A stretch of DNA of 58,582 nucleotides from Dyella flagellata. GTDB lineage: Bacteria; Pseudomonadota; Gammaproteobacteria; Xanthomonadales; Rhodanobacteraceae. The stretch spans positions 1 through 58,582 of the forward strand of contig NZ_BSOA01000039.1 in the NCBI RefSeq assembly GCF_030160275.1, read 5' to 3'. The notes under the pieces are model-generated. The model ran no database searches, was not told the origin of the DNA, and saw only the letters and a program-made list of their open reading frames with translations. The position numbers and the translations under genes were made by a program. Below, one piece after another: positions 7,188-14,856 of the stretch (its first letter is position 1; each line of letters opens with the position of its first letter).

Positions 7188-8296
7188 GAGGCCAGCTCGC
7201 CAGAGAGCAATGTCCGAATTAGGTCGCCCCGCACCTGTAGATCGGCCAGTGGCCGGATACCCGAGGGTTCCAGATGGCCCTGCCGGTCCAGCACCCAGGT
7301 GTTGTCGTCCGAGAAGCTGCGAATGGTTTCCGCGTTGTGCGATGTGATGATGACCTGCCCGCCTTTGTCGAAGGCGCGCCTTAGGGCCACCGCAAACTGG
7401 CGCACCTCGGCCATAGACAAATGGCTGTCCGGCTCGTCCCAGAACGCCAACAGAGGGCCGTATGCCTTGTTGGCTGCTATCAGGACTGCTCCAAGGAAGA
7501 GGCACTTCTCGCCATCGGAAAGTACGTCGAAATCCAGTTCCAGGTGGCCTGCTGGCGGCGTGCGGAAGTCAACCATCAGCGTCTTGGCATCACGACCAAT
7601 GGGCACGTTGCGGAACTGGTGTAGGTCAGGCAGCACGTCGCGCAGATAGCTCACAATGTCGTTGTAGGCCGCCGGGTACTGGGCCAGTAGCCCAGCCATC
7701 CAGTCGCCAAAATTTCCGCCATCGGCCAACGGCTGCAACGACTCGTCCTTCGAATCGCCCGTCATCATCGAAGGTACAGGTGCCAGCAGCACCATGCCGG
7801 CCAGCCATTCGCGGAGGGTGGACAGCGTGCGGCTAAACACAGGGTCTTGGATCACATTCAACGCGATTACATGCCAGTCGATACTGAACTGCGCCCCTAC
7901 CTTGTTGCCGCGGGGGGGGATGCTCACCTGAGCCTGGTGGCGCGTGTATATCTCTTGGCCGTCTAAGTGCAGCGATTCTTCGAGTACACGAAACTCCTTG
8001 AATCGATCGGGCAATTCAAGCGCCAGCGTGTAGACATACAGGCGGTCGGCTAGGCGGACCTCGATCGAGAAACGTATTGGCACATCCTTGCGACCCTGCG
8101 TGCAATCGGCAGGCTTAACGAGTTCGCCAGTTCGCGTCACACCGCGGCCTATGCGCTGCAGCACGTTCAAGGCCTTGGCGAGTGTGGACTTGCCGCTACC
8201 GTTCTTACCTATCAGCAGCACCGAAGGTGCGCCACCGGGCTTGAACTCGAAGTTCTCTAGGCAGCGGAAGTTGTGGATGTACAGACGTTCGATCAT
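7184..8296 (-). CDS. ABC-type AAA ATPase of a putative defence pair
   Basis: A 370-residue SMC/RecF-like ATPase (AAA_21 type). It shows MIERLYIHNFRCLENFEF (typical N-terminal strand), Walker A GKNGSGKST, signature LSDGEK, Walker B LLAFWDEPDSHLS and switch histidine in VIITSHNAETI. No long coiled coil is present. I chose ATG 8296 because family members start with this strand; the frame extends to GTG 8350, and neither start has a clear ribosome site. It is the first gene of a two-gene operon with the TOPRIM-like protein. Confidence 0.8.
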   Translation of the reverse strand: MIERLYIHNFRCLENFEFKPGGAPSVLLIGKNGSGKSTLAKALNVLQRIGRGVTRTGELVKPADCTQGRKDVPIRFSIEVRLADRLYVYTLALELPDRFKEFRVLEESLHLDGQEIYTRHQAQVSIPPRGNKVGAQFSIDWHVIALNVIQDPVFSRTLSTLREWLAGMVLLAPVPSMMTGDSKDESLQPLADGGNFGDWMAGLLAQYPAAYNDIVSYLRDVLPDLHQFRNVPIGRDAKTLMVDFRTPPAGHLELDFDVLSDGEKCLFLGAVLIAANKAYGPLLAFWDEPDSHLSMAEVRQFAVALRRAFDKGGQVIITSHNAETIRSFSDDNTWVLDRQGHLEPSGIRPLADLQVRGDLIRTLLSGELAS

Positions 8297-8350
8297 GGTG
8301 GAAGTCGTCTTGGAGGAGGCGGGGCTAGTGTGCCTGAGTGCATCGTACAC

Positions 8351-8713
8351 ACTTTAGAGCGCACCGCTCAGGCGCTGTGCTAGTGAAATAAGTTACGGCA
8401 GATTTGGTTCGTTTCCGGTGGCGGCAAACACCCTGATGCTGACGGTCGCGGCTCAAACGCGAGCGGCAGCTTCTGGTAGATACAAGACCCAGTAGACATC
8501 TACCGGCTATCAACACCAGCGCCGTGTTCAAGCATTGCCGGAACGGTGTTCAGGCACCACCGGCACCCGCACTAGAGCCAGGGCGATAGTTGGTGCGACA
8601 CGTGGTGGGCAGGGATAAGGAGCTGCGGATGACGGGACATTTTCAGGCCGTAGAAGCGGATATACGGTAGGTATGCCGCAGATATGTACGGGACATTTTC
8701 GGGACACATGGGT
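8351..8713. other. Gene-poor gap with a 13-bp direct repeat
   Basis: No convincing gene lies between the ATPase pair and the tRNA. The only structure seen is ACGGGACATTTTC at 8632-8644 and again at 8688-8700, followed in each case by a further GG. Repeats of this kind next to a tRNA gene can be recombinase arm sites or the remains of a mobile-element end, but no recombinase gene is in the window. Confidence 0.35.
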
Positions 8714-8746
8714 ACAAAAAAAGCCCGCTTTCTAGGGCGGGCTTTT
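8714..8746 (-). terminator. Terminator of the tRNA-Pro gene
   Basis: The hairpin AAAAGCCCGC / GCGGGCTTTT (8719-8746) is followed on the minus strand by a run of seven T. It lies 32 bases beyond the 3-prime end of the tRNA. Confidence 0.8.
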
Positions 8747-8777
8747 CATGAACAGGCGACGTAAGTGCCTGATTTTT

Positions 8778-8854
8778 TGGTCGGGGTGACATGATTCGAA
8801 CATGCGACTTCTACGTCCCGAACGTAGCGCTCTACCAGGCTGAGCTACACCCCG
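8778..8854 (-). tRNA. tRNA-Pro (anticodon CGG)
   Basis: The minus strand reads CGGGGTGTAGCTCAGCCTGG for the acceptor stem and D arm, then a CTACG/CGTAG anticodon stem with loop TTCGGGA (anticodon CGG, codon CCG), a T arm with GTTCGAAT, the matching acceptor strand CACCCCG, discriminator A and an encoded CCA. At 77 bases it is complete. It sits exactly between the accessory region and hisS, with its 3-prime end facing the accessory DNA, as in many tRNA-targeted integrations. Confidence 0.95.
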
Positions 8855-9016
8855 CGGGAGCCGCGTATCTTAACGGTCCCGGCTGAGCTTGGCAACAGGT
8901 GCGGCGGTGGTCGACGGCGGCACGGCGCCCGTGCCCGGCGCAGGGGCAGGCGGGTGCATCTGTTACCCTATTGGGCTGTCGTTCCGCGACGTTTCCACCC
9001 TTAAGCAGAGGATTCC

Positions 9017-10390
9017 ATGGCGCTTACCCAGGCCCGCACCATGCCCGGCGTGCTCGAGCTGCTGCCGCTCGACCAGATTGCTTTCCAGCGCATGCTCGAC
9101 GTGATCCGTCGCAACTACGAGCGCTTCGGCTTCCTGCCGGTGGAGACGCCGGTGATCGAGTATTCGGACGTGCTGTTGACCAAGACCGGCGGCGAGACCG
9201 AACGGCAAGTGTATTTTGTGCAGTCCACCGGCTCGCTGGAGCAGGGGGAGAAGCCCGAAATGGCCTTGCGCTTCGACCTTACCGTACCGCTCGCCCGCTA
9301 TGTGGCCGAGCACGAGCACGATCTCAGTTTTCCCTTCCGCCGCTACCAGATGCAGCGGGTATACCGTGGCGAACGTGCGCAGCGTGGGCGCTTCCGCGAG
9401 TTCTACCAGTGCGACGTCGACGTGATCGGCAAGGACAGCCTGTCGATCCGTTATGACGCCGAAGTGCCGGCGGTGATCTATAGCGTGTTCCGTGAGCTGA
9501 ACATCGGCGCGTTCACTATCCAGCTCAACAACCGCAAGCTGATGCGCGGCTATTTCGAAAGCCTGGGCGTGACCGATCCGGAGCAGCAGACGCTGGTGCT
9601 GCGCGAGGTGGATAAGCTGGACAAGCGCGGCGCCGATTACGTGCGCGACACGCTTACCGGCGAGGCCTTCGGGCTGAGCGCCGAGGTTGCGCAGAAGATC
9701 CTCGATTTCGTGCAGGTGCGTTCCACGTCGTTGCAGGATGCGCTCGCCAAGCTCGATGCGCTCGGGTCCGGGCCGGAAGTGATGGAGCAGGGCCGTGCCG
9801 AGCTGAAAGAAGTGCTGGGCCTGATCCGCGATTTCGGCGTGCCGGAAACGCACTACGCCTTGAATCTGTCGATCGCGCGCGGCCTGGATTACTACACCGG
9901 CACGGTCTACGAGACCACGCTGAACGACCATCCGCAGATCGGCTCGATCTGCTCCGGTGGCCGCTACGAGAACCTGGCCGGCCAGTACACCAAGTCGCAC
10001 CTGCCGGGCGTGGGCATTTCCATCGGCCTGACGCGCCTGTACTGGCAGCTGCGCGATGCCGGCCTGATTCACACCGCGCGCAGCACGGTGGACGTGCTCG
10101 TCACGCAGATGGATGCCGCGCAGTTGCCAGCCTACCTGGCGGTGGCCAGCGAACTGCGTACCGCCGGCATCGCCACGGAAGTGGTGCTGGACGGCGGCAA
10201 GCTCGGCAAGCAGTTCAAGTACGCCGACCGTGCGGGCATTCGCTTTGTGCTTGTGCTGGGTGAGGACGAGCTGGCGAAGGGCGTGGTGACGGTGAAGGAT
10301 CTGCGCCGCGAGGATCAGTTCGAGGTGGCCCGGACGGAGCTGGTGAAGACGTTGCGGGTGGAGCTGGAGCAGGCAGCGGTGATGGGGTGA
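9017..10390 (+). CDS. hisS: Histidyl-tRNA synthetase
   Basis: HisRS (457 residues) charges tRNA-His in the cytoplasm. Class II motif 2 region ([29 protein letters not shown]) and the two HisRS-specific signatures are clear: [13 protein letters not shown] and [11 protein letters not shown]. The C-terminal anticodon-binding domain (about residues 360-455) is present, which distinguishes it from the HisZ paralogue. It stands alone between the tRNA gene and a GIY-YIG gene and is close to, but not in, the his biosynthetic operon. Confidence 0.96.
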   Translation: MALTQARTMPGVLELLPLDQIAFQRMLDVIRRNYERFGFLPVETPVIEYSDVLLTKTGGETERQVYFVQSTGSLEQGEKPEMALRFDLTVPLARYVAEHEHDLSFPFRRYQMQRVYRGERAQRGRFREFYQCDVDVIGKDSLSIRYDAEVPAVIYSVFRELNIGAFTIQLNNRKLMRGYFESLGVTDPEQQTLVLREVDKLDKRGADYVRDTLTGEAFGLSAEVAQKILDFVQVRSTSLQDALAKLDALGSGPEVMEQGRAELKEVLGLIRDFGVPETHYALNLSIARGLDYYTGTVYETTLNDHPQIGSICSGGRYENLAGQYTKSHLPGVGISIGLTRLYWQLRDAGLIHTARSTVDVLVTQMDAAQLPAYLAVASELRTAGIATEVVLDGGKLGKQFKYADRAGIRFVLVLGEDELAKGVVTVKDLRREDQFEVARTELVKTLRVELEQAAVMG

Positions 10391-10420
10391 AGCTGGCGGA
10401 GTTGCGCCTCAGCCCTCCTT

Positions 10421-10504
10421 GCCGTCATTCCCGCGCAAGCGGGAATCCATTTTAAGGATGCGGCAAAGGGCAGGATGGATTCCCGCTTGCGCGGGAATGA
10501 CGGC
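10421..10504. repeat. 30-bp perfect inverted repeat element
   Basis: GCCGTCATTCCCGCGCAAGC and ten further bases (10421-10450) are repeated exactly in reverse complement at 10475-10504, separated by 24 bases. Sequences built on GTCATTCCCGCG...AAGCGGGAATCCA occur as dispersed intergenic repeats in many proteobacteria. The element lies directly after hisS and may help end its transcript. Confidence 0.85.
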
Positions 10505-10561
10505 CTTGAGGGATATGGGCATTGCTCCAGGGATGTCGATCACGGATGAATGGAGGCATGG

Positions 10562-10858
10562 ATGGCTTCACGGCAACCCGCCGTTTACATCATGGCTAGT
10601 GCCGAGCGCGGCACGTTGTATGTCGGCGTAACAGGAAATCTTAAGTTTCGCGTATGGCAGCACCGCGAGGGTTTGGTTGATGGCTTTACCAAACGCTACA
10701 GCGTAAAGCGGTTGGTTTGGTTTGAGTTCCATCCCGATTTCCCTTCTGCGATAGCCCGCGAAAAGCAACTGAAGAAATGGACCCGCGCATGGAAGCTCGA
10801 AATGATTGAGACCGCCAACCCCGCATGGTGTGATCTCTGGGAAAATGTGCAGGATTGA
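10562..10858 (+). CDS. GIY-YIG nuclease superfamily protein
   Basis: The 98-residue product is a single GIY-YIG domain of the UPF0213/YhbQ-like kind: VYIMASAERGTLYVGVTGNL (motif), conserved Arg in LKFRVWQHREG, TKRYSVKRLVWFE, and the catalytic Glu in AIAREKQLKKW. Start ATG 10562 has GGAGG 5 bases upstream; an in-frame ATG at 10550 has none. Physiological role of these small nuclease-like proteins is uncertain. It follows the inverted repeat element and precedes the ammonia-lyase. Confidence 0.85.
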   Translation: MASRQPAVYIMASAERGTLYVGVTGNLKFRVWQHREGLVDGFTKRYSVKRLVWFEFHPDFPSAIAREKQLKKWTRAWKLEMIETANPAWCDLWENVQD

Positions 10859-10904
10859 GCCACCAATTTCCGCTTGTGCGGCATGAAAACACGTTGGAGC
10901 CTTT

Positions 10905-12797
10905 GTGAAACAGACTATTCTCCTCGACGGCAACAGCCTCAGCCGGCAACAACTCGTTGCCGTTGCGCGCCACGGCTACGGTGTGCGGCTCGATCCGGAT
11001 CAACTCACGCGAGTGCGGCGCACGGCGGATTTCCTGGCGGAGAAGGTGAGCTGCGGTGAGCCGACCTATGGTGTCACTACCGGTTTCGGCAGCAATGCGG
11101 ACAAGTTGCTGGGCGCTTATCGTTTGCGTGACGAGCTGCCCGGCGGCAATCCGCACAAGCCCGAAGGCACCCTGCTGGAAGAGCTGCAGCACAACCTGAT
11201 CACCACTCACGCGGTGTGCGTGGGCAAGCCGTTTTCCACCGAGGTGGTGCGCGCGCTGCTGGTGATCCGCATCAATACCTTGATGCGCGGCCATTCCGGC
11301 ATTCGCGTGGAGACGCTGGAAGCGCTGACGGAACTGCTCAATTGCGAAGTGATTCCGGTCGTGCCGGAAAAGGGTTCGGTGGGCGCGAGTGGCGACTTGG
11401 CGCCGCTATCGCATCTGGCGATTGTGCTGCTAGGTGGAGGCGAGGCCTTTTACCAGGGCGAGCGCCTGCCGGGCGCGGAAGCGCTGCAGCGCGCCGGCCT
11501 CAAGCCGATCCGCCTGTCCTTCAAAGAAGGCCTGGCGCTCAACAACGGCACGGCGCAGATGCTGGCCACCGCAGTGCTAGCGCTCGATACGCTGGAATAT
11601 CTGCTCGGTGTGGCGGATCTCGCCGCCTCGATGACCCTGGACGCCTTTGCCGGCCGCAGCGGCGCCCTGCGCCCGGAAGTGCATGCGCTGCGCCCGCACC
11701 CGGGCCAGGTGCAGACAGCGGACCACGTGCGTGACCTGCTGGCCGGCTCCACCCTGGTCGATATCCCGTACCACCTGGTGCCGCGCTTCCGCCCCTGGAG
11801 CACCGAGGCATGGAGCAAGCCGGAAGATCAGGCCCTGAGCTTCGACATCGGCTGGGACTGGGTGCCCGCCAACCAGCGCCATGGCCGCGAGGCGTTCTAC
11901 AGCCGCTTCCTGCCGTTCAAGGGTGGCAAGAAGCATCAGCCGCAGGATGCGTATTGCTTGCGCTGCATGCCGCAGGTACATGGGGCGGTGCGCGATGCCT
12001 GGGCGCAGGCCTGCCGCATCATCGATATCGAGTTGAACGCGGTCACCGACAATCCGCTGATCTTCCCGGACAACACCGACGCCAAATACATCGAGGAACA
12101 GGTGATTTCCGCCGGCCATTTCCATGGCATGCCACTGGCGCTGGCGATGAGCTATGTGAAGGCAGCGATTCCGGTGCTGGCCTCGATCTCCGAGCGCCGT
12201 CTCAACAAGCTGGTCGATCCGGCCACGAACGACGGCCTGCCGGCCTTCCTGACCGGCAATGAGGATGGCACCGATTCGGGCTTCATGATCGTGCAGTACA
12301 CGGCCGCTGCGCTGGTGAACGACCTGGCCACGCGTGCCCATCCGGCCAGCGTGTATTCGGTGCCCACCAGCGCCAATGCCGAGGATCACGTATCCATGGG
12401 CGCCAACGAGGCGCGCCACGTGCTGGAAATGACCGAAGACTTGAGCCACGTGCTGGCGTTGGAGCTGTACACCGCCGCACAGGCGCTGGACTATCGCCAG
12501 GAAATGCTCAACGCCGCCCGCCGACTTGCGGCGCAAGGTGACTGGCAGGCGCTGGCTTCCAAGGTCAGCAACGCGCCGCGCGAAGACCATGCGCATTACG
12601 CGCAGTTCGCCGAGGAAGTAAAGCAGCTCACCGCCGCGCTGGCGGAAGTGGGCGAATTCCACGCTGGCGAAGCGGTGCGCAAGGCGTACGAAACCCTGCG
12701 CAAGCAGATCGGCTTCATGCATCGCGACCGTGCGATGGATGGCGATGTGCGTACCGTGTGCGAGCTGGTGCAGCAGCGGGTGTTCGCGGGCGCCTAA
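10905..12797 (+). CDS. hutH: Histidine ammonia-lyase-like enzyme with insertion
   Basis: A MIO-type aromatic amino acid lyase. The prosthetic-group tripeptide Ala-Ser-Gly is at residues 161-163 (GSVGASGDLAPLSH). Histidase-type active-site features are kept: YGVTTGFG, TTHAV at the substrate-selecting position (SH in typical histidases), AYCLRCMPQV and ANAEDHVSMG. At 630 residues it is about 120 longer than usual HutH. About 55 residues are inserted around positions 289-344, between the conserved LLAG and QDAYCLRC segments, rich in Trp, Phe and Arg, and the C-terminus is extended. No hutU, hutI or hutC lies nearby. It likely makes urocanate, but a different substrate is possible. Confidence 0.8.
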   Translation: MKQTILLDGNSLSRQQLVAVARHGYGVRLDPDQLTRVRRTADFLAEKVSCGEPTYGVTTGFGSNADKLLGAYRLRDELPGGNPHKPEGTLLEELQHNLITTHAVCVGKPFSTEVVRALLVIRINTLMRGHSGIRVETLEALTELLNCEVIPVVPEKGSVGASGDLAPLSHLAIVLLGGGEAFYQGERLPGAEALQRAGLKPIRLSFKEGLALNNGTAQMLATAVLALDTLEYLLGVADLAASMTLDAFAGRSGALRPEVHALRPHPGQVQTADHVRDLLAGSTLVDIPYHLVPRFRPWSTEAWSKPEDQALSFDIGWDWVPANQRHGREAFYSRFLPFKGGKKHQPQDAYCLRCMPQVHGAVRDAWAQACRIIDIELNAVTDNPLIFPDNTDAKYIEEQVISAGHFHGMPLALAMSYVKAAIPVLASISERRLNKLVDPATNDGLPAFLTGNEDGTDSGFMIVQYTAAALVNDLATRAHPASVYSVPTSANAEDHVSMGANEARHVLEMTEDLSHVLALELYTAAQALDYRQEMLNAARRLAAQGDWQALASKVSNAPREDHAHYAQFAEEVKQLTAALAEVGEFHAGEAVRKAYETLRKQIGFMHRDRAMDGDVRTVCELVQQRVFAGA

Positions 12798-13429
12798 GCA
12801 CGCCCGCGCAAACGCTGGGTCGCGCGCAGCAACTGACGTGCGGCCCAGCCTAGCCATAGCAGTATCAGTACGATCGCCAGCTTCTGCATCAGTCCGTGTG
12901 GGAGCTTGGGCAGGAACATTTGCAGCCACAGCACGATCGTTGCCAGCCACGCGAGCATCCGGCCGGCAAAACGGCTTATGCCCAGGCGGGCATCGCGACG
13001 CCAGCGGCTGGAAAGCAGCAGCATGCCGAAGCTCAGCATCAGAAAGGTCGACTGCGCCGCCAGGCCGTGAATCAGGCCGGCCAGGTTTTCATGCGCCGTG
13101 CCTTTGAAAAGCTCGGTGGCCGCCACGACGGGTAGCAGCACGCCAGGCACGGCAAACAGCACCAAGGCCAGGCCGCTGCGCAACGGCGGCGGCGTTGCAC
13201 GATACGTGCTCAGGGCGAAGAACAACAGCGCTACGCCCATCAGGTAATACGTCATGCGGACGTAGGCGCCACCGGAACCGGTGAGATAGATGCTCAATGG
13301 TACGGCAACGGGATCCAGGTCCGCGCGCCAGAACTGGGCAGCTCCGCAAACGACAGCAAAGGCGAAAACTGCAACGATCATCAGGTGAGCGGCAGGGCGC
13401 ACCGCCGGGGAAGCAATTCCATAAGTCAT
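12794..13429 (-). CDS. DUF998 family membrane protein
   Basis: The 211-residue protein has six or so predicted membrane helices (LMIVAVFAFAVVCGAAQFW; MTYYLMGVALLFFALSTY; SGLALVLFAVPGVLLPVV; STFLMLSFGMLLL; MLAWLATIVLWLQMFL; LAIVLILLWLGWAARQLL). The pattern with TELF and HGLAAQ matches DUF998. ATG 13429 follows AAGGAGA; the frame runs further up into the REP element, which is not coding. It converges with and overlaps the end of the ammonia-lyase gene by 4 bases. Function unknown. Confidence 0.7.
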   Translation of the reverse strand: MTYGIASPAVRPAAHLMIVAVFAFAVVCGAAQFWRADLDPVAVPLSIYLTGSGGAYVRMTYYLMGVALLFFALSTYRATPPPLRSGLALVLFAVPGVLLPVVAATELFKGTAHENLAGLIHGLAAQSTFLMLSFGMLLLSSRWRRDARLGISRFAGRMLAWLATIVLWLQMFLPKLPHGLMQKLAIVLILLWLGWAARQLLRATQRLRGRA

Positions 13430-13487
13430 AACGTCTCCTTGTCGGGGCGGGGTACCGCCCTGCTGGACATCATACCCGCTGCCTTGC

Positions 13488-13555
13488 GTAGGCTGGGATG
13501 ACAATCCCAGCACCTGGCCACCCGCGAGGAAGCTGGGATTGTCATCCCAGCCTAC
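13488..13555. repeat. GTAG-type REP pair (REP 1)
   Basis: Two inverted copies (13488-13511, 13532-13555) of a short palindromic unit starting GTAGGCTGGGATGACAATCC; each ends with the complement CCCAGC. The 5-prime GTAG followed by a hairpin is the hallmark of REP elements mobilised by REP-associated tyrosine transposases. Eight pairs occur in this window; no such transposase gene does. Confidence 0.85.
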
Positions 13556-13558
13556 GGC

Positions 13559-13616
13559 TTGCGCACGTCACCGCCGACCATTACAATGCGTTCCACTGTA
13601 TTAACGTGTTAGTACA
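13559..13616 (+). promoter_or_regulatory. Promoter and palindromic operator of his operon
   Basis: A sigma-70-like promoter reads TTGCGC (13559-13564), a 17-base spacer, and TACAAT (13582-13587). Between it and the start codon is the 20-bp near-perfect palindrome TGTATTAACGTGTTAGTACA (13597-13616), ending two bases before ATG 13619. The palindrome has the size and symmetry expected for a TrpR-like dimer and occupies the normal ribosome-site position. Confidence 0.65.
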
Positions 13617-13618
13617 TT

Positions 13619-13954
13619 ATGAAGCGCCGATCGATCGACCCCGAAACCCCGGAAGAGTCCGCCAGGCTCAGCCTGTGCCGCGCCTTGCTGTCGCTGAAGA
13701 ACGCGGAAGAGATGAATGCCTTCCTCAATGACCTGTGCACGCCGGCCGAGCTGGAGGTGCTGGTGGATCGCTGGCGGGTGGTGCCGTACTTGCTGGAGGG
13801 CGTGTCCTACCGGGAAATTCACGAGCGCACGGCGGTGAGCATCACCACCATCGGGCGCGTGGCGCGCTATCTCAACCAGGGTAGCGGCGGCTATCTTGCG
13901 GCGGCGGCGCGTGCGTCGCGAAGCCGTGCGGCGGTAAAGAGGGCTCGCGCATGA
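13619..13954 (+). CDS. YerC/YecD (TrpR-related) repressor of his operon
   Basis: A 111-residue protein with the TrpR-like HTH fold of the YerC/YecD family: LCTPAELEVLVDRWRVVPYLLEG, then YREIHERTAVSITTIGRVARYL (turn and recognition helix). Family members, often called HisR, regulate histidine biosynthesis. Here it is the first gene of the his operon and overlaps hisG by 4 bases. A palindrome at its own start codon suggests autoregulation of the whole operon. There is no Shine-Dalgarno sequence before the ATG, only the palindrome. The last 20 residues are basic and low-complexity. Confidence 0.85.
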   Translation: MKRRSIDPETPEESARLSLCRALLSLKNAEEMNAFLNDLCTPAELEVLVDRWRVVPYLLEGVSYREIHERTAVSITTIGRVARYLNQGSGGYLAAAARASRSRAAVKRARA

Positions 13955-14844
13955 AGCCGAGGGACCGCCTGCGCATCGCCATGCAGAAATCCGGCCGGCT
14001 GACCGAGCCGGCGCTGGATCTGCTCAATCGCTGCGGGCTCAGCTTTCGTCAAAGCCGCGACAAGCTGTTTTGCTTCGGTGAAGGCGAGCCGGTGGATCTG
14101 CTGCTGGTTCGCGACGACGACATCCCGGGCTTGATTGCCCAAGGTGTCTGCGACCTCGGCATCGTTGGGCGCAACGTGCTCAACGAGTTCAAGGGCACGG
14201 CCGGCAATGGCGCTGCATCGTTGACGGAATGGCGCTCGCTGGGTTTCGGTCGCTGCCGCCTCTCCATCGCCGTGCCGCAGGAAATGAGCTACGGCGATCC
14301 CAAGGACCTGCATGGCTTGCGCATCGCCACTTCATATCCCGGCCTGCTGGGTGTCTGGCTAAGGGAGCAGGGCGTAGACGCCGCCATCCTTACTTTGGCC
14401 GGTTCGGTGGAAATCGCGCCGAAGCTTGGCACCGCCGACGTGATCTGCGATCTGGTGCAAAGCGGCGGCACGCTGGTCGCCAATCAGTTACGCGAGACGG
14501 ATGTGCTGCTGCAAAGTGAAGCCGTGCTGGCCGGTCCTGAAGCCCTGCCCACGGACGAACGCGGCGACATGATCGAGCTGCTGCTCAAGCGGCTGGACGG
14601 TGTGATCCAGGTACGCGAATCACGCCTGCTGCTGCTGCAGACCTCGCGCAACACCCTCGATGCGGTAACTCGCCTGTTGCCCGGCGGCCCGCAACCCACC
14701 TTGTTGCCCGTGGCGGGACAACCCGATCAGCTGATGTTGCAGGCACTATGTGCCGGCGAGGTGAGCTGGCGGCAACTGGAAGAAATCAAGAAGGCCGGCG
14801 CACGCGAGATGTTCGTGCTGCCGGTCGAGAAGATGCTTGCTTGA
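13951..14844 (+). CDS. hisG: ATP phosphoribosyltransferase
   Basis: HisG (297 residues) joins ATP and PRPP, the first and feedback-controlled step of histidine synthesis. It is the long, homohexameric form that does not need HisZ: the substrate part includes GRNVLNEF and the PRPP-binding SGGTLVANQL, and a regulatory domain occupies about residues 225-295 (LPGGPQPTLLPV). It starts in an ATGA overlap with the regulator gene. The order regulator-hisG-hisD follows the usual enterobacterial-type operon. Confidence 0.96.
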   Translation: MKPRDRLRIAMQKSGRLTEPALDLLNRCGLSFRQSRDKLFCFGEGEPVDLLLVRDDDIPGLIAQGVCDLGIVGRNVLNEFKGTAGNGAASLTEWRSLGFGRCRLSIAVPQEMSYGDPKDLHGLRIATSYPGLLGVWLREQGVDAAILTLAGSVEIAPKLGTADVICDLVQSGGTLVANQLRETDVLLQSEAVLAGPEALPTDERGDMIELLLKRLDGVIQVRESRLLLLQTSRNTLDAVTRLLPGGPQPTLLPVAGQPDQLMLQALCAGEVSWRQLEEIKKAGAREMFVLPVEKMLA

Positions 14845-14856
14845 GACTCCTCGGCG

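Noticed and set aside
7187-7505. N-terminal extension of the TOPRIM-like gene up to 7505
   Set aside because: These codons overlap the conserved Walker B and switch region of the ATPase gene; the ATGA overlap at 7187 is a far better start.
8963-10072. 369-residue minus-strand frame opposite hisS
   Set aside because: Shadow of hisS; it has no signature, and the plus strand has every HisRS motif.
11577-12950. 457-residue minus-strand frame opposite the ammonia-lyase
   Set aside because: A long antisense frame caused by high GC; composition rich in His, Arg and Gln is typical of shadow frames.
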